A DNA stretch of 64,000 bases from Enterobacter asburiae. GTDB taxonomy: Bacteria; Pseudomonadota; Gammaproteobacteria; Enterobacterales; Enterobacteriaceae. Position numbers and translations under genes: made by a program. This document shows positions 53,826 through 60,687 of this stretch, piece by piece. Numbering within the stretch: the first letter of the stretch is position 1; each line of letters opens with the position of its first letter. The notes under the pieces are model-generated. The model saw only the letters and a list, made by a program, of their open reading frames with translations. It was not told the DNA's origin and did no database searches. Where the stretch lies: assembly GCF_024599655.1 (NCBI RefSeq), contig NZ_CP102247.1:1550001-1614000 (forward strand). Reading direction: 5' to 3'.

Positions 53826-53852
53826 AAGCCAGCCTGCGGGCTGGCTTTTTTT
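53826..53852 (+). terminator. Intrinsic terminator after the small membrane protein gene
   Basis: AAGCCAGCC-TGCG-GGCTGGCTT followed by further T residues, 18 bases past the stop at 53807. Confidence 0.92.
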
Positions 53853-53931
53853 ATATCAGATGATTTTTATTCGCATTTCCAGGATATTCTGTTTCGAACG
53901 AGGTTGTTCGACATACAGCAGGAGATGCGCA

Positions 53932-55119
53932 ATGTTATCCCGGTTTGCAACGCTCAGCCGGATCCCGAAAGGAGTCTGGGTTGTGGGTGGGGTCAGCATG
54001 TTGATGGATATCTCCTCGGAGATCATTCACAGCCTGCTGCCGTTGTTTATGGTCACGACGCTGGGTGCCAGCGTGATTTTCATTGGTTTGATTGAAGGTC
54101 TGGCCGAGGCCACGGCGCTGTTTATCAAAGTGTTTTCCGGCGCAATCAGTGATTATCTGGGCAAACGTAAAGGGCTGGCTGTTCTGGGCTACGGTCTTGG
54201 CGCGTTGAGTAAACCGTTGTTTGCTATTGCCTCCTCCTCCGGCATGATTCTTGGGGCACGTTTAATCGACCGGGTAGGGAAGGGGATCCGGGGGGCGCCG
54301 CGCGATGCGCTGGTCGCTGACGTTACGCCGCCGGAACTCCGCGGCGCGGCCTTTGGTTTGCGTCAGTCGATGGACACCATTGGCGCCTTTCTCGGGCCGC
54401 TGCTGGCCGTAGGCTTAATGCTGCTGTGGAATGATGATTTCCGCACCATTTTCTGGATTGCGGTGATCCCCGGCGTACTCGCCGTTGCCTTGCTTTTCTT
54501 CGGCCTGCATGAGCCTAAAGCCCCTGTCGAACATAAACGAACAAATCCCATCAAAAGAGAGAACCTCAGGCGCCTCGGGAAAGGCTGCTGGTGGGTCATT
54601 GGCCTGGGAGCCATCTTCACGCTCGCACGTTTCAGCGAAGCATTTCTTGTCCTTCGTGCTCAGCAGTCGGGTGTGCCGCTGGCGCTGATCCCGCTGGTGA
54701 TGGTTGCCATGAATCTGCTCTATTTCCTCTCTGCCTATCCGTTTGGCAAGTTATCCGATGTGATGAGCCACACCCGATTATTGCAGTGGGGGCTGGTGGT
54801 GCTGATTGGCGCGGACATTGTGCTGGCGCTGAGCACCCACTGGGCAGGCATTATTTTAGGCGTTGCGCTATGGGGGATACATATGGGCATGACCCAGGGG
54901 CTGCTGGCGGCAATGATTGCGAAAACCGCGCCCGCGGATCTGCGCGGTACCGCCTACGGTATTTTTAGTCTTGTCAGCGGCGTGGGGTTATTAGTCGCCA
55001 GCCTGGGAGCAGGAGCAATCTGGGAGACGTTTGGTGCGCAGTATACCTTCTATGCCGGGGCGGTGATTTGTCTGGCGACGTTGGTTTATCTGCGAAAAAC
55101 ACCTGACGAAATGGCATAA
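53932..55119 (+). CDS. MFS transporter
   Basis: A 395-residue major facilitator with about 12 transmembrane helices. Conserved MFS features include the loop 2-3 motif GAISDYLGKRKGLAVLGYG near residue 66, and DRVGKGIRGAPRDALVAD near residues 108-125. The latter is typical of a subgroup of MFS proteins with the segment FGLRQSMDTIGAFLGP after it. The N-terminus is VWVVGGVSMLMDISSEIIHSLLP. The substrate is unknown. ATG at 53932 follows CAGGAG at seven bases. It is transcribed toward the tRNA-Pro island and ends at a strong hairpin. Confidence 0.88.
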   Translation: MLSRFATLSRIPKGVWVVGGVSMLMDISSEIIHSLLPLFMVTTLGASVIFIGLIEGLAEATALFIKVFSGAISDYLGKRKGLAVLGYGLGALSKPLFAIASSSGMILGARLIDRVGKGIRGAPRDALVADVTPPELRGAAFGLRQSMDTIGAFLGPLLAVGLMLLWNDDFRTIFWIAVIPGVLAVALLFFGLHEPKAPVEHKRTNPIKRENLRRLGKGCWWVIGLGAIFTLARFSEAFLVLRAQQSGVPLALIPLVMVAMNLLYFLSAYPFGKLSDVMSHTRLLQWGLVVLIGADIVLALSTHWAGIILGVALWGIHMGMTQGLLAAMIAKTAPADLRGTAYGIFSLVSGVGLLVASLGAGAIWETFGAQYTFYAGAVICLATLVYLRKTPDEMA

Positions 55120-55121
55120 AA

Positions 55122-55147
55122 AAAACCAGCCGTAAAAGGCTGGTTTT
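55122..55147. terminator. Intrinsic terminator (MFS gene; originally also tRNA-Pro)
   Basis: AAAACCAGCC-GTAAAA-GGCTGGTTTT is a perfect 10-bp stem. It directly follows the MFS stop. Before the island inserted, the same hairpin would have lain just past the 3' end of tRNA-Pro on the other strand, so it is probably bidirectional. Confidence 0.9.
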
Positions 55148-55156
55148 GATAATAAT

Positions 55157-55189
55157 TTTGGTCGGCACGAGAGGATTTGAACCTCCGAC
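55157..55189. repeat. Island attachment site, left (33-bp direct repeat of tRNA-Pro 3' end)
   Basis: This 33-base sequence (TTTGGTCGGCACGAG...CCTCCGAC) is identical to 58395-58427, the 3' end of tRNA-Pro on the minus strand plus two flanking bases. Similarity stops abruptly on both sides. It marks the far end of a site-specific insertion. Confidence 0.9.
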
Positions 55190-55249
55190 ATCCACGACGG
55201 TTTAACTAATTATATTTCAGGTGTTTAGGCTTTTTTAGGAGTGTTTCTA

Positions 55250-55464
55250 ATGGCTATAATCCGTCAATTAACGTTTGGTAAATTCAATGTTAAGTCCGAG
55301 TGAAGGACTTCCCTCAAAATACAATAACCCGTGATTCATATGTTGAATGTGAGCTAGCCGCTAACGAATATTTAGCGGGGCTTTATCCTTCTACGAACAC
55401 TGTAGAAAAGCTAACTACGCCTTACATGAATGAGATCATGATAAAGAGAGTCATTGATCAATAG
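55250..55464 (+). pseudogene. Two short overlapping frames near attL, probable gene remnant
   Basis: A frame starting at ATG 55250 (AGGAG eight bases before) reads MAIIRQLTFGKFNVKSE and stops at TGA 55301-55303. A second frame, one base back, begins with a GTG that overlaps this stop and runs 54 codons to TAG 55462-55464 (KDFPQNTITRDSYVECELA and so on). Joined by a -1 shift they give about 71 residues. This could be a frameshifted fragment of one gene or two tiny coupled genes. No family is recognised. The rest of 55190-55524 shows nothing else. Confidence 0.4.
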
Positions 55465-55524
55465 AGTTTTCACTCTTTGTGTTTATGATCTTCCCCATAA
55501 TCAGTGGCCTATGAGGCGACACAC

Positions 55525-55851
55525 ATGAAATCTTTACTTTTTACAGCGCTGATCTTTCTCTCCGTGTCCAACGTGAACGCAGCGGAGAAACTCGAGGCAG
55601 ACGGCTTACTGGGGTTTAGATAGACCTGCGACAATGGTACAACACCAATCAACTACAACGATGGTTCAGAAGCGGTTATCACTATCTCCGGGGTTAAGTA
55701 TCTTCACACATCACCCACATCGTGCGGGGCTAGTCTTTACGATGGGATTATTGATCCATATAAAACTTCCACGGTGAAGTCTGAGAAGGTAAATTCCAGA
55801 TTCATAACGTATTATGATGATTTACCACTGGGGAGTACGTATTGTGAATAA
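55525..55851 (+). pseudogene. Secreted cysteine-containing protein gene with in-frame amber codon
   Basis: The frame from ATG 55525 gives a signal peptide (MKSLLFTALIFLSVSNVNA) and then 89 more codons to TAA at 55849-55851, broken only by TAG at codon 33 (55621-55623). The part after the stop is clearly protein-like: TCDNGTTPINYNDGSEAVIT, later TSPTSCGASLYDGIIDP, and an end at STYCE. It has three cysteines after the signal. It resembles its neighbours 56729 and 57175 in size and in being exported, but no family is recognised. It is called a pseudogene because of the stop; readthrough or a suppressor tRNA would restore it. Confidence 0.7.
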
Positions 55852-55927
55852 TAGTGTGATCGGGATCAACATTGATTAATCAATGCTCGTTATCATTTCT
55901 CGTCGTTTGTTTGAGGGTGTTCAAAAA

Positions 55928-56530
55928 ATGGTTGGTTTCGTTCTATTTCTTCTAGCTATTGTTTTAATCATCGTGATTTTCAAGTTGTTACCACGTAGTA
56001 CCTATAAATGGATCGGTTATGCCGTTTTAGCTGTTGTCGGCGTTTGCGTGATTGGTGGTGTTTGGCTCTATGTACAAAACCAACAAAATGCCGAACGCTA
56101 TCGGGCAGAGCAACAGCAGGAGCAACGAGATCTCGTTACTTTCTTGAATGATGTTGATAGATGGGGGCAAGAGAACGCGAAGAAGGATAGCACCGGCTAT
56201 TACTCAATCAATACCCAACAAATCAAGCAATATGCCGCTGACCTTCATACGGCCCGGAAATATAGCTTTTATTTCTATGGAGTAACCACGTTGGGAGATA
56301 ATCGAGTAACTACGACTCTTGATAAGCCTCTTAACGGGGTTAGCGAAGTGAAGATCGTTTGTGATGGGGCTTTGATGCAATCCGACTGTGAAAAAGCCGT
56401 TAAGAATGGCTACCGGGGTGGCTTCCTGCTTCACATCTACACCTTAGACGGCGGAAAAGCTTTTAGCCCGACAAAAGGCTGGTTAAACCCTAAACCGTGG
56501 GATAAAGAAGCTAAGCCAATTTCGAATTAA
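55928..56530 (+). CDS. Uncharacterised two-helix membrane protein
   Basis: A 200-residue protein of unknown function. Two transmembrane helices lie at the N-terminus (about residues 1-20, MVGFVLFLLAIVLIIVIFKL, and 27-48, WIGYAVLAVVGVCVIGGVWLY). Then comes a charged, glutamine-rich helix (QNQQNAERYRAEQQQEQRDL) and a globular domain of about 130 residues with two cysteines (KIVCDGALMQSDCEKA). The domain is likely periplasmic or cytoplasmic depending on topology. The start at 55928 has GAGGG ten bases upstream; an in-frame ATG at 55883 lacks a ribosome-binding site. It is the largest intact gene of the island. Confidence 0.75.
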   Translation: MVGFVLFLLAIVLIIVIFKLLPRSTYKWIGYAVLAVVGVCVIGGVWLYVQNQQNAERYRAEQQQEQRDLVTFLNDVDRWGQENAKKDSTGYYSINTQQIKQYAADLHTARKYSFYFYGVTTLGDNRVTTTLDKPLNGVSEVKIVCDGALMQSDCEKAVKNGYRGGFLLHIYTLDGGKAFSPTKGWLNPKPWDKEAKPISN

Positions 56531-56551
56531 TATGCTAGCAGAGAATTTTTA

Positions 56552-56728
56552 ATGATGAAAAGGAGCACCAGAGCAGGGTTATTTTCGTTGTTGGTTGCTC
56601 CTATAAGTGTGCATGCAAACCTACAAATAATTTATGGTGTTTATCAGGATGATATCCTCCCCTATAAATTTTTTCTACAGTACCTAAAGGCGCGTTTAAA
56701 TCCCTTCGGGATTCAGTGGCTAAATTGA
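56552..56728 (+). CDS. Small exported protein, 58 residues
   Basis: A 58-codon frame with an apparent signal peptide (MMKRSTRAGLFSLLVAPISVHA) and a short mature part of about 36 residues (NLQIIYGVYQDDILPYKFFL and onward to NPFGIQWLN). Its stop codon TGA is immediately followed by the ATG of the next gene, with no spacer, so the two are probably translated together. An ATG at 56555 is an equally possible start. No family is recognised. The shortness could also mean a truncated relic. Confidence 0.5.
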   Translation: MMKRSTRAGLFSLLVAPISVHANLQIIYGVYQDDILPYKFFLQYLKARLNPFGIQWLN

Positions 56729-57178
56729 ATGAAAAGTTATCATAAAGCAGCGTTATTAATCTTAAGCTGGATCATGTTGGTTGCAGCCCTTCCAGCCCGC
56801 GCGGGGATGTTTGATAGTTCTATTGATCTTTCAAAGCCGTTTACGTGTAAGGATGTTTCCCCGTCACCTATGCGTATCACGGAGAAGGGGTTGATCATGG
56901 GTGGTGTGCTTTACCCGCTATACAACCCTAACGCCGCCTCTACTCCGGTGCTTACTAACACTATATTTAGGAGCCGGGATAATCTGGAAGAAATAGACGT
57001 TGTGCAGTATGCCAGCGATGGGAAAGTAAACGTTAGCTATATGAAATTCTATAGCGACCCGGATCAATTCACCGACTATGAAGCAATCGACAATAACAAA
57101 ATCTTTGAGAAAGCCAGTGGGGAAGCTGTAGATCCTAAGCCGTTCTATCACTCTAAAAATCAGGGGTGCAAACAATGA
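56729..57178 (+). CDS. Uncharacterised exported protein
   Basis: A 149-residue precursor with a signal peptide (MKSYHKAALLILSWIMLVAALPARA) and a mature part of about 124 residues containing two cysteines, one near the start (KPFTCKDV) and one at the end (NQGCKQ), which could form a disulfide in the periplasm. Its ATG directly follows the TGA of the preceding small gene, and its stop overlaps the next ATG by four bases (ATGA). The protein is not recognised. The coupling with its neighbours suggests one functional unit. Confidence 0.75.
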   Translation: MKSYHKAALLILSWIMLVAALPARAGMFDSSIDLSKPFTCKDVSPSPMRITEKGLIMGGVLYPLYNPNAASTPVLTNTIFRSRDNLEEIDVVQYASDGKVNVSYMKFYSDPDQFTDYEAIDNNKIFEKASGEAVDPKPFYHSKNQGCKQ

Positions 57179-57603
57179 AAGCAGGACAAGCCTTAGCCGC
57201 TTTGGTGTTGGTTCTTATCTCTCTAAATGCCTCTGCTACTATGTACGTGAATAGCGGTAGTGATAGCGATTATGTTTACTGCAACACTACTAACCCGGAT
57301 GGATCAAACAAGTTTGGGAATTGCCCGACAAAGGGCAGACAGTTAGAAGTTGAAGCGGTTAGGGAAGGTGTGATCCGTTTCCGTTTCTATGATATGGGCG
57401 GCGTTTTCCCGTGGTTCTATGCAAAGGTGATCGATAGTGAAAACGGTGTATACCGGGAACTAACCAGCCTCCCCGAGAGTGTAGATGAAGCGCAGGATCT
57501 ACAGCTTACAGGCGACTATGTGATCATCAATCAATACAGCAAGAAAAACCCCGCTGATAAGAATGTATTCACACGGGAAACGTTTTTCAAGATTAGCCAA
57601 TAA
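57175..57603 (+). CDS. Uncharacterised exported protein
   Basis: A 142-residue precursor with a signal peptide (MKAGQALAALVLVLISLNASA). The mature domain has about 121 residues and two cysteines (YVYCNTTNPDGSNKFGNCPTK), and looks beta-rich. The start at 57175 overlaps the previous stop (ATGA); an ATG nine bases earlier is less likely. GGGG in CAGGGGTG lies about eight bases upstream. No family is recognised. It ends the run of coupled genes. Confidence 0.75.
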   Translation: MKAGQALAALVLVLISLNASATMYVNSGSDSDYVYCNTTNPDGSNKFGNCPTKGRQLEVEAVREGVIRFRFYDMGGVFPWFYAKVIDSENGVYRELTSLPESVDEAQDLQLTGDYVIINQYSKKNPADKNVFTRETFFKISQ

Positions 57604-57795
57604 TAGGGGGTAAATAGTTACAACCTGTTTAAGTATAACCAGATCATAAAGCGGGAGCCGGATCAGTAGTTGTGTCATGGCCTCGCTTTTATCTTATGTG
57701 AGAAACACATACCAGCCCGTGTAGCTTCGCGACTGTCATGCTTTCAGCATGTAAGGGCTTTATGTACTACTGACGAAACGCAAGGAGGCCCGGAG

Positions 57796-58166
57796 GTGGA
57801 TTACTTCTATCACGGCAAACCCTGCAAGCGGTGCGGGAGTACAGCAGGTTAAACCCGCTCTTGTAGTTTCATGAATGGCCATAGCAGGAGAGCGACACGG
57901 AAACCCGGAACATACACGGGCCAGCCTCTTTCTATGATGGCAAACCCTGCCAGAATTGCGGAACTACTAAAAAATACCGATCTGATCGATCTTGTGTCGA
58001 ATGTAAAAGGCTACGAACAGAAGCCAGAAAAGCCAAACGGCAGCAGGAGAGCCAGAACAGGGAAAAAGCCTAACCGGGGCAAGATGTTTGCAAAGGTTAC
58101 GGAGAAACCAAAAGCTATCGCTTTCTTGATTATTGCCGAAAGTGTCAGGCGCAGCCTGTAGCATAG
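57796..58166 (+). pseudogene. Decayed CxxCG zinc-finger genes (three modules)
   Basis: A perfect ribosome-binding site (AAGGAGG, 57782-57788) precedes GTG 57796, which reads VDYFYHGKPCKRCGSTAG and then stops at 57850. After the stop the same frame gives TRSCSFMNGHSRRATRK. A second module in another frame (57930-58073) reads FYDGKPCQNCGTTKKYRSDR then SCVECKRLRTEARKAKR and stops at TAA. Past that stop in the same frame, to 58166, is VCKGYGETKSYRFLDYCRKC. The modules share a CxxCGxT...CxxC plan resembling short phage or satellite zinc-finger proteins. Stops, a frameshift and a lost cysteine show decay. Confidence 0.6.
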
Positions 58167-58394
58167 CGAGCGTTTATGACCGTAGCGAATGCACGTCATG
58201 GCGGTGTGTCAAGCTAAAAGAAATTGCGGCTCGTTAAGTAAAAAATAAATAAAGGGGCAGAGAGGAAGGGCAAAGCGTGGTTAATTCCTGATCATGTACA
58301 AACATGAGAAAGACCATTGTAGACCAGTCGATAGATTCAGGTGGTTAAGGTAAGAAGTGTTTAACTCCCTAACCATCTGATATAAATGATAAAA
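58167..58394. other. Island interior next to attR without a clear gene
   Basis: No open frame with a ribosome-binding site was found on either strand in this stretch, nor in 57604-57781. A weak hairpin (TGGTTA...TAACCA) lies near 58345-58378. The stretch 58167-58225 has a faint cysteine pattern in one frame (YDRSECTSWRCVKLKE) that may be a fourth, very degraded zinc-finger copy. Confidence 0.35.
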
Positions 58395-58427
58395 TTTGGT
58401 CGGCACGAGAGGATTTGAACCTCCGAC
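58395..58427. repeat. Island attachment site, right (33-bp direct repeat within tRNA-Pro)
   Basis: Identical to 55157-55189. It covers the last 31 bases of tRNA-Pro (T-stem, acceptor 3' strand and CCA) and two bases beyond, so the insertion left the tRNA gene whole. Confidence 0.9.
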
Positions 58428-58473
58428 CCCCGACACCCCATGACGGTGCGCTACCAGGCTGCGCTACGTGCCG
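58397..58473 (-). tRNA. proL: tRNA-Pro (anticodon GGG)
   Basis: The 77-base gene on the minus strand starts CGGCACGTAGCGCAGCCTGG and ends in an encoded CCA. The cloverleaf is complete: the acceptor pairs CGGCACG/CGTGCCG, the anticodon loop ATGGGGT carries GGG, and the T-arm has GGTTCAAATCC. It is the counterpart of E. coli proL, which also lies beside yejM. Its 3' end was used as an integration site. Confidence 0.96.
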
Positions 58474-58545
58474 ACGCATAAAAAGAATACTACTCGATTC
58501 CGTTTTGAATGCAAGGGAATCCGTCGCTAACTGGTTTATTATTAA

Positions 58546-60306
58546 TCAGTTAGCGATAAACCGCTTCTCATCCGTCAGGACCTGCAGCAGCAGGCTCAGC
58601 TGCGGTTTCTGGTCTTTCAACCGTTCACCCTGCAGGTTATACGTCTGATAATTCCCGTTGCTGTTCAGCACCAGCGTCAGCTTCGGCGTGGTCACCACCA
58701 GCGTGTTATTCCCCGCAGCCGTCACCCAGCTGTGGCGGCGCGCGGCGCTGAAGAGATCCTGCCCCTGCGAATACTCGTTTGCTGGCGTGCTGACGTGCAG
58801 CAGGCGTTGCATCAGGGTAGTCATCACATCTTTATGCTCGGTGAGCATATTGATGCGCTGCGCCGGCGTGCCTGGCCAGTGGATCACCAGCGGAACCTGC
58901 AGATTCGGACGAGACCAGCTCATACTCTTCGTCTCGTCACCTAACGGCACCCCATGACCTGCGGTCACGATCACCACGGTGTTGTCCAGCTTGCCCGACT
59001 CGCGAAGCGCATCAAGCACGCGGCCTATCTGCGCATCAACATCGCCAGCCGCGCGGCCGTAGCGGCGCGCAAAGTCATTCTTATTGCTGTCAGCAAGCGT
59101 TGTGCCGTTAAAGGCAACCCATGAGAACCAGCGGTTATCTTCCTGGGCGTAGCGCTGCAGCCAGTTTATCCACTGGCTGGCGGTCTGAGCATCGGACTGT
59201 TTTTGTGCCGTCGGCAGTGAGAAATCGGACAGCAGCGCCTGGCGGTAGAGCGGGCTGTTAAAGCCGTCGGAGGAGAACAACCCTAACTGATAGCCTTGCT
59301 GATTCAGCCCGGTGATGAGCGCCGCAGGCGTGCGGGTAGACAGTACGCCGTCCATGTAGCCAGCTGAAATGCCGTAGAAGAGGCCAAAGATGCCCGCATC
59401 GGTTGAGTTACCGGAGCTCATATGCTGAGTAAACGAAACGTTTTTACTGGCGAAATCGGCCAGCGCAGGCATCTGCTTCTCGTAGCGCGAATAGTTCAGG
59501 CCATCGACGGTGATCAGCAGGACGTTTTGCCCGCGCCCCATATCACGGTAGTGCAGGTCGCTCAGCGGATACTGAACGCTGACGGCTTCCGGGTTACCCT
59601 GTTCGACCAGGCGGCGCTGGTACTCCTGCGCATCAAGCAGGCCGTGTTTCTCGAGGAAGCGACGGGCCGTCATCGGATATGAGAGCGGCAGGTTAGCGCG
59701 CTGCATGGTAATCGGGCGATAGAAGTTCGCATCCGCCCAGATATACATGATGTGCGAACTGATAAATGAGACGAAAAAGAGCGTGGCGACGGGCTTCGCA
59801 TAATGGCGTCGCCGGGTCAGGCTGCGAAGTTTTTGCCAGCTCCAGGTGGCAAACAGCATCTCAATCAACAGGATCACCGGGACGCTGATAAACATCAGCT
59901 GCCAGTCACGGGCCGTTTCGTTCTGGTCGGGGTTAATCACCAGTTCCCAGACGATGGGGTTGAGGTGCAGGTGGAAGCGGGTGAACACTTCACTGTCGAT
60001 AAGCAGCAGCGTCATCCCCACCGTCGCAAGGATGGCGGACAAGAATCGCATCAGACGCTGCGACATGACGATAAACGTCAAGGGGAACAGGATCAGCAGA
60101 TAGGTGGCGAAAACCAAAAAGCTAAAGTGACCGACAACGCTTATCCAGGAGTAGATACGCCCGGTTAGCGTTGTTGGCCAGTCTGCGACAAACAGATAAC
60201 GACAGCCAATGACCGTCGCCAACAGAATGTTGAACAGGGCAAACCAGTGCCCCCAGCTGACCATCTGGGAGACTTTTTCACGGTAGCGCTGACGATTCGT
60301 CACCAT
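58546..60306 (-). CDS. yejM: Inner membrane protein YejM (PbgA/LapC), LPS regulation
   Basis: YejM senses periplasmic LPS and, through LapB and FtsH, sets the level of LpxC; it is essential in E. coli. The 586-residue protein has five N-terminal transmembrane helices (to about residue 190), an arginine-rich linker (KLRSLTRRRHYAKP), and a periplasmic sulfatase-like domain (residues 245-586). The domain starts LLITVDGLNYSRYE and lacks the usual catalytic threonine pattern. The start MVTNRQRYREKV at 60306 was chosen by length; the frame continues upstream into yejL. It is 19 bases downstream of yejL. Confidence 0.96.
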   Translation of the reverse strand: MVTNRQRYREKVSQMVSWGHWFALFNILLATVIGCRYLFVADWPTTLTGRIYSWISVVGHFSFLVFATYLLILFPLTFIVMSQRLMRFLSAILATVGMTLLLIDSEVFTRFHLHLNPIVWELVINPDQNETARDWQLMFISVPVILLIEMLFATWSWQKLRSLTRRRHYAKPVATLFFVSFISSHIMYIWADANFYRPITMQRANLPLSYPMTARRFLEKHGLLDAQEYQRRLVEQGNPEAVSVQYPLSDLHYRDMGRGQNVLLITVDGLNYSRYEKQMPALADFASKNVSFTQHMSSGNSTDAGIFGLFYGISAGYMDGVLSTRTPAALITGLNQQGYQLGLFSSDGFNSPLYRQALLSDFSLPTAQKQSDAQTASQWINWLQRYAQEDNRWFSWVAFNGTTLADSNKNDFARRYGRAAGDVDAQIGRVLDALRESGKLDNTVVIVTAGHGVPLGDETKSMSWSRPNLQVPLVIHWPGTPAQRINMLTEHKDVMTTLMQRLLHVSTPANEYSQGQDLFSAARRHSWVTAAGNNTLVVTTPKLTLVLNSNGNYQTYNLQGERLKDQKPQLSLLLQVLTDEKRFIAN

Positions 60307-60325
60307 AAACTGTTGTTCGTATCCC

Positions 60326-60553
60326 TTAATGGGCCGGGTCGTTGCTGACGGACGACTGTAAAGCCTGGGCGAACGATTTTGCGATCGCCTGACGCTGAGC
60401 CGGAGCAACGCTGGTGTTAATCAGGTTGGTGACCATATTTCCCAAAACCATCAGGGAGAGATCGGTCGGCGTTTTATGTTTTTCCAGTACGTTGACCAGC
60501 TCACTGAGCAGTTGTTCAACGTGTTCATCACTGTAGCGGGAATGTTGTGGCAT
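60326..60553 (-). CDS. yejL: UPF0352 family protein YejL
   Basis: A 75-residue helical protein, identical in length to E. coli YejL (MPQHSRYSDEHVEQLLSELVNVLEKHKTPTDLSLMV begins the family pattern in two conserved stretches). It has no known function. It lies upstream of yejM on the same strand and is probably co-transcribed with it, divergent from yejK. Confidence 0.94.
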   Translation of the reverse strand: MPQHSRYSDEHVEQLLSELVNVLEKHKTPTDLSLMVLGNMVTNLINTSVAPAQRQAIAKSFAQALQSSVSNDPAH

Positions 60554-60687
60554 AAATCAAAATCAGTTTGTTGATGAAAGGGCAACATATTACCGTAGCA
60601 ACAGCTTTTTTTCCCCTTTTTTATCTGTTGTTGCACACATGTCCTGGTGGTGGTTGAATACCGCCCGGTCTAAAAGGAGAGTTTATC

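Larger units (their letters stand above)
55157..58427. mobile_element. Integrase-less genomic island at tRNA-Pro(GGG)
   Basis: The segment is bracketed by the 33-bp direct repeat and lies on the 3' side of an intact tRNA gene, the standard geometry of tyrosine-integrase elements. Base composition is visibly AT-richer than the flanking core genes. No integrase, excisionase, replicase or structural phage gene is left. The cargo consists of small secreted or membrane proteins, broken genes and zinc-finger remnants. It is best read as a decayed satellite or integrative element that kept a small cargo operon. Confidence 0.85.

Noticed and set aside
55157..55189. Second tRNA-Pro gene at the left end of the island
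   Set aside because: Only the 3' 31 bases of the tRNA are present. The rest of the cloverleaf is missing, so it is an att copy.
57871..58161. Open frame of 96 codons in the island
   Set aside because: It overlaps zinc-finger module 2 in another frame. The module has a clear cysteine pattern, while this frame has none and no ribosome-binding site.
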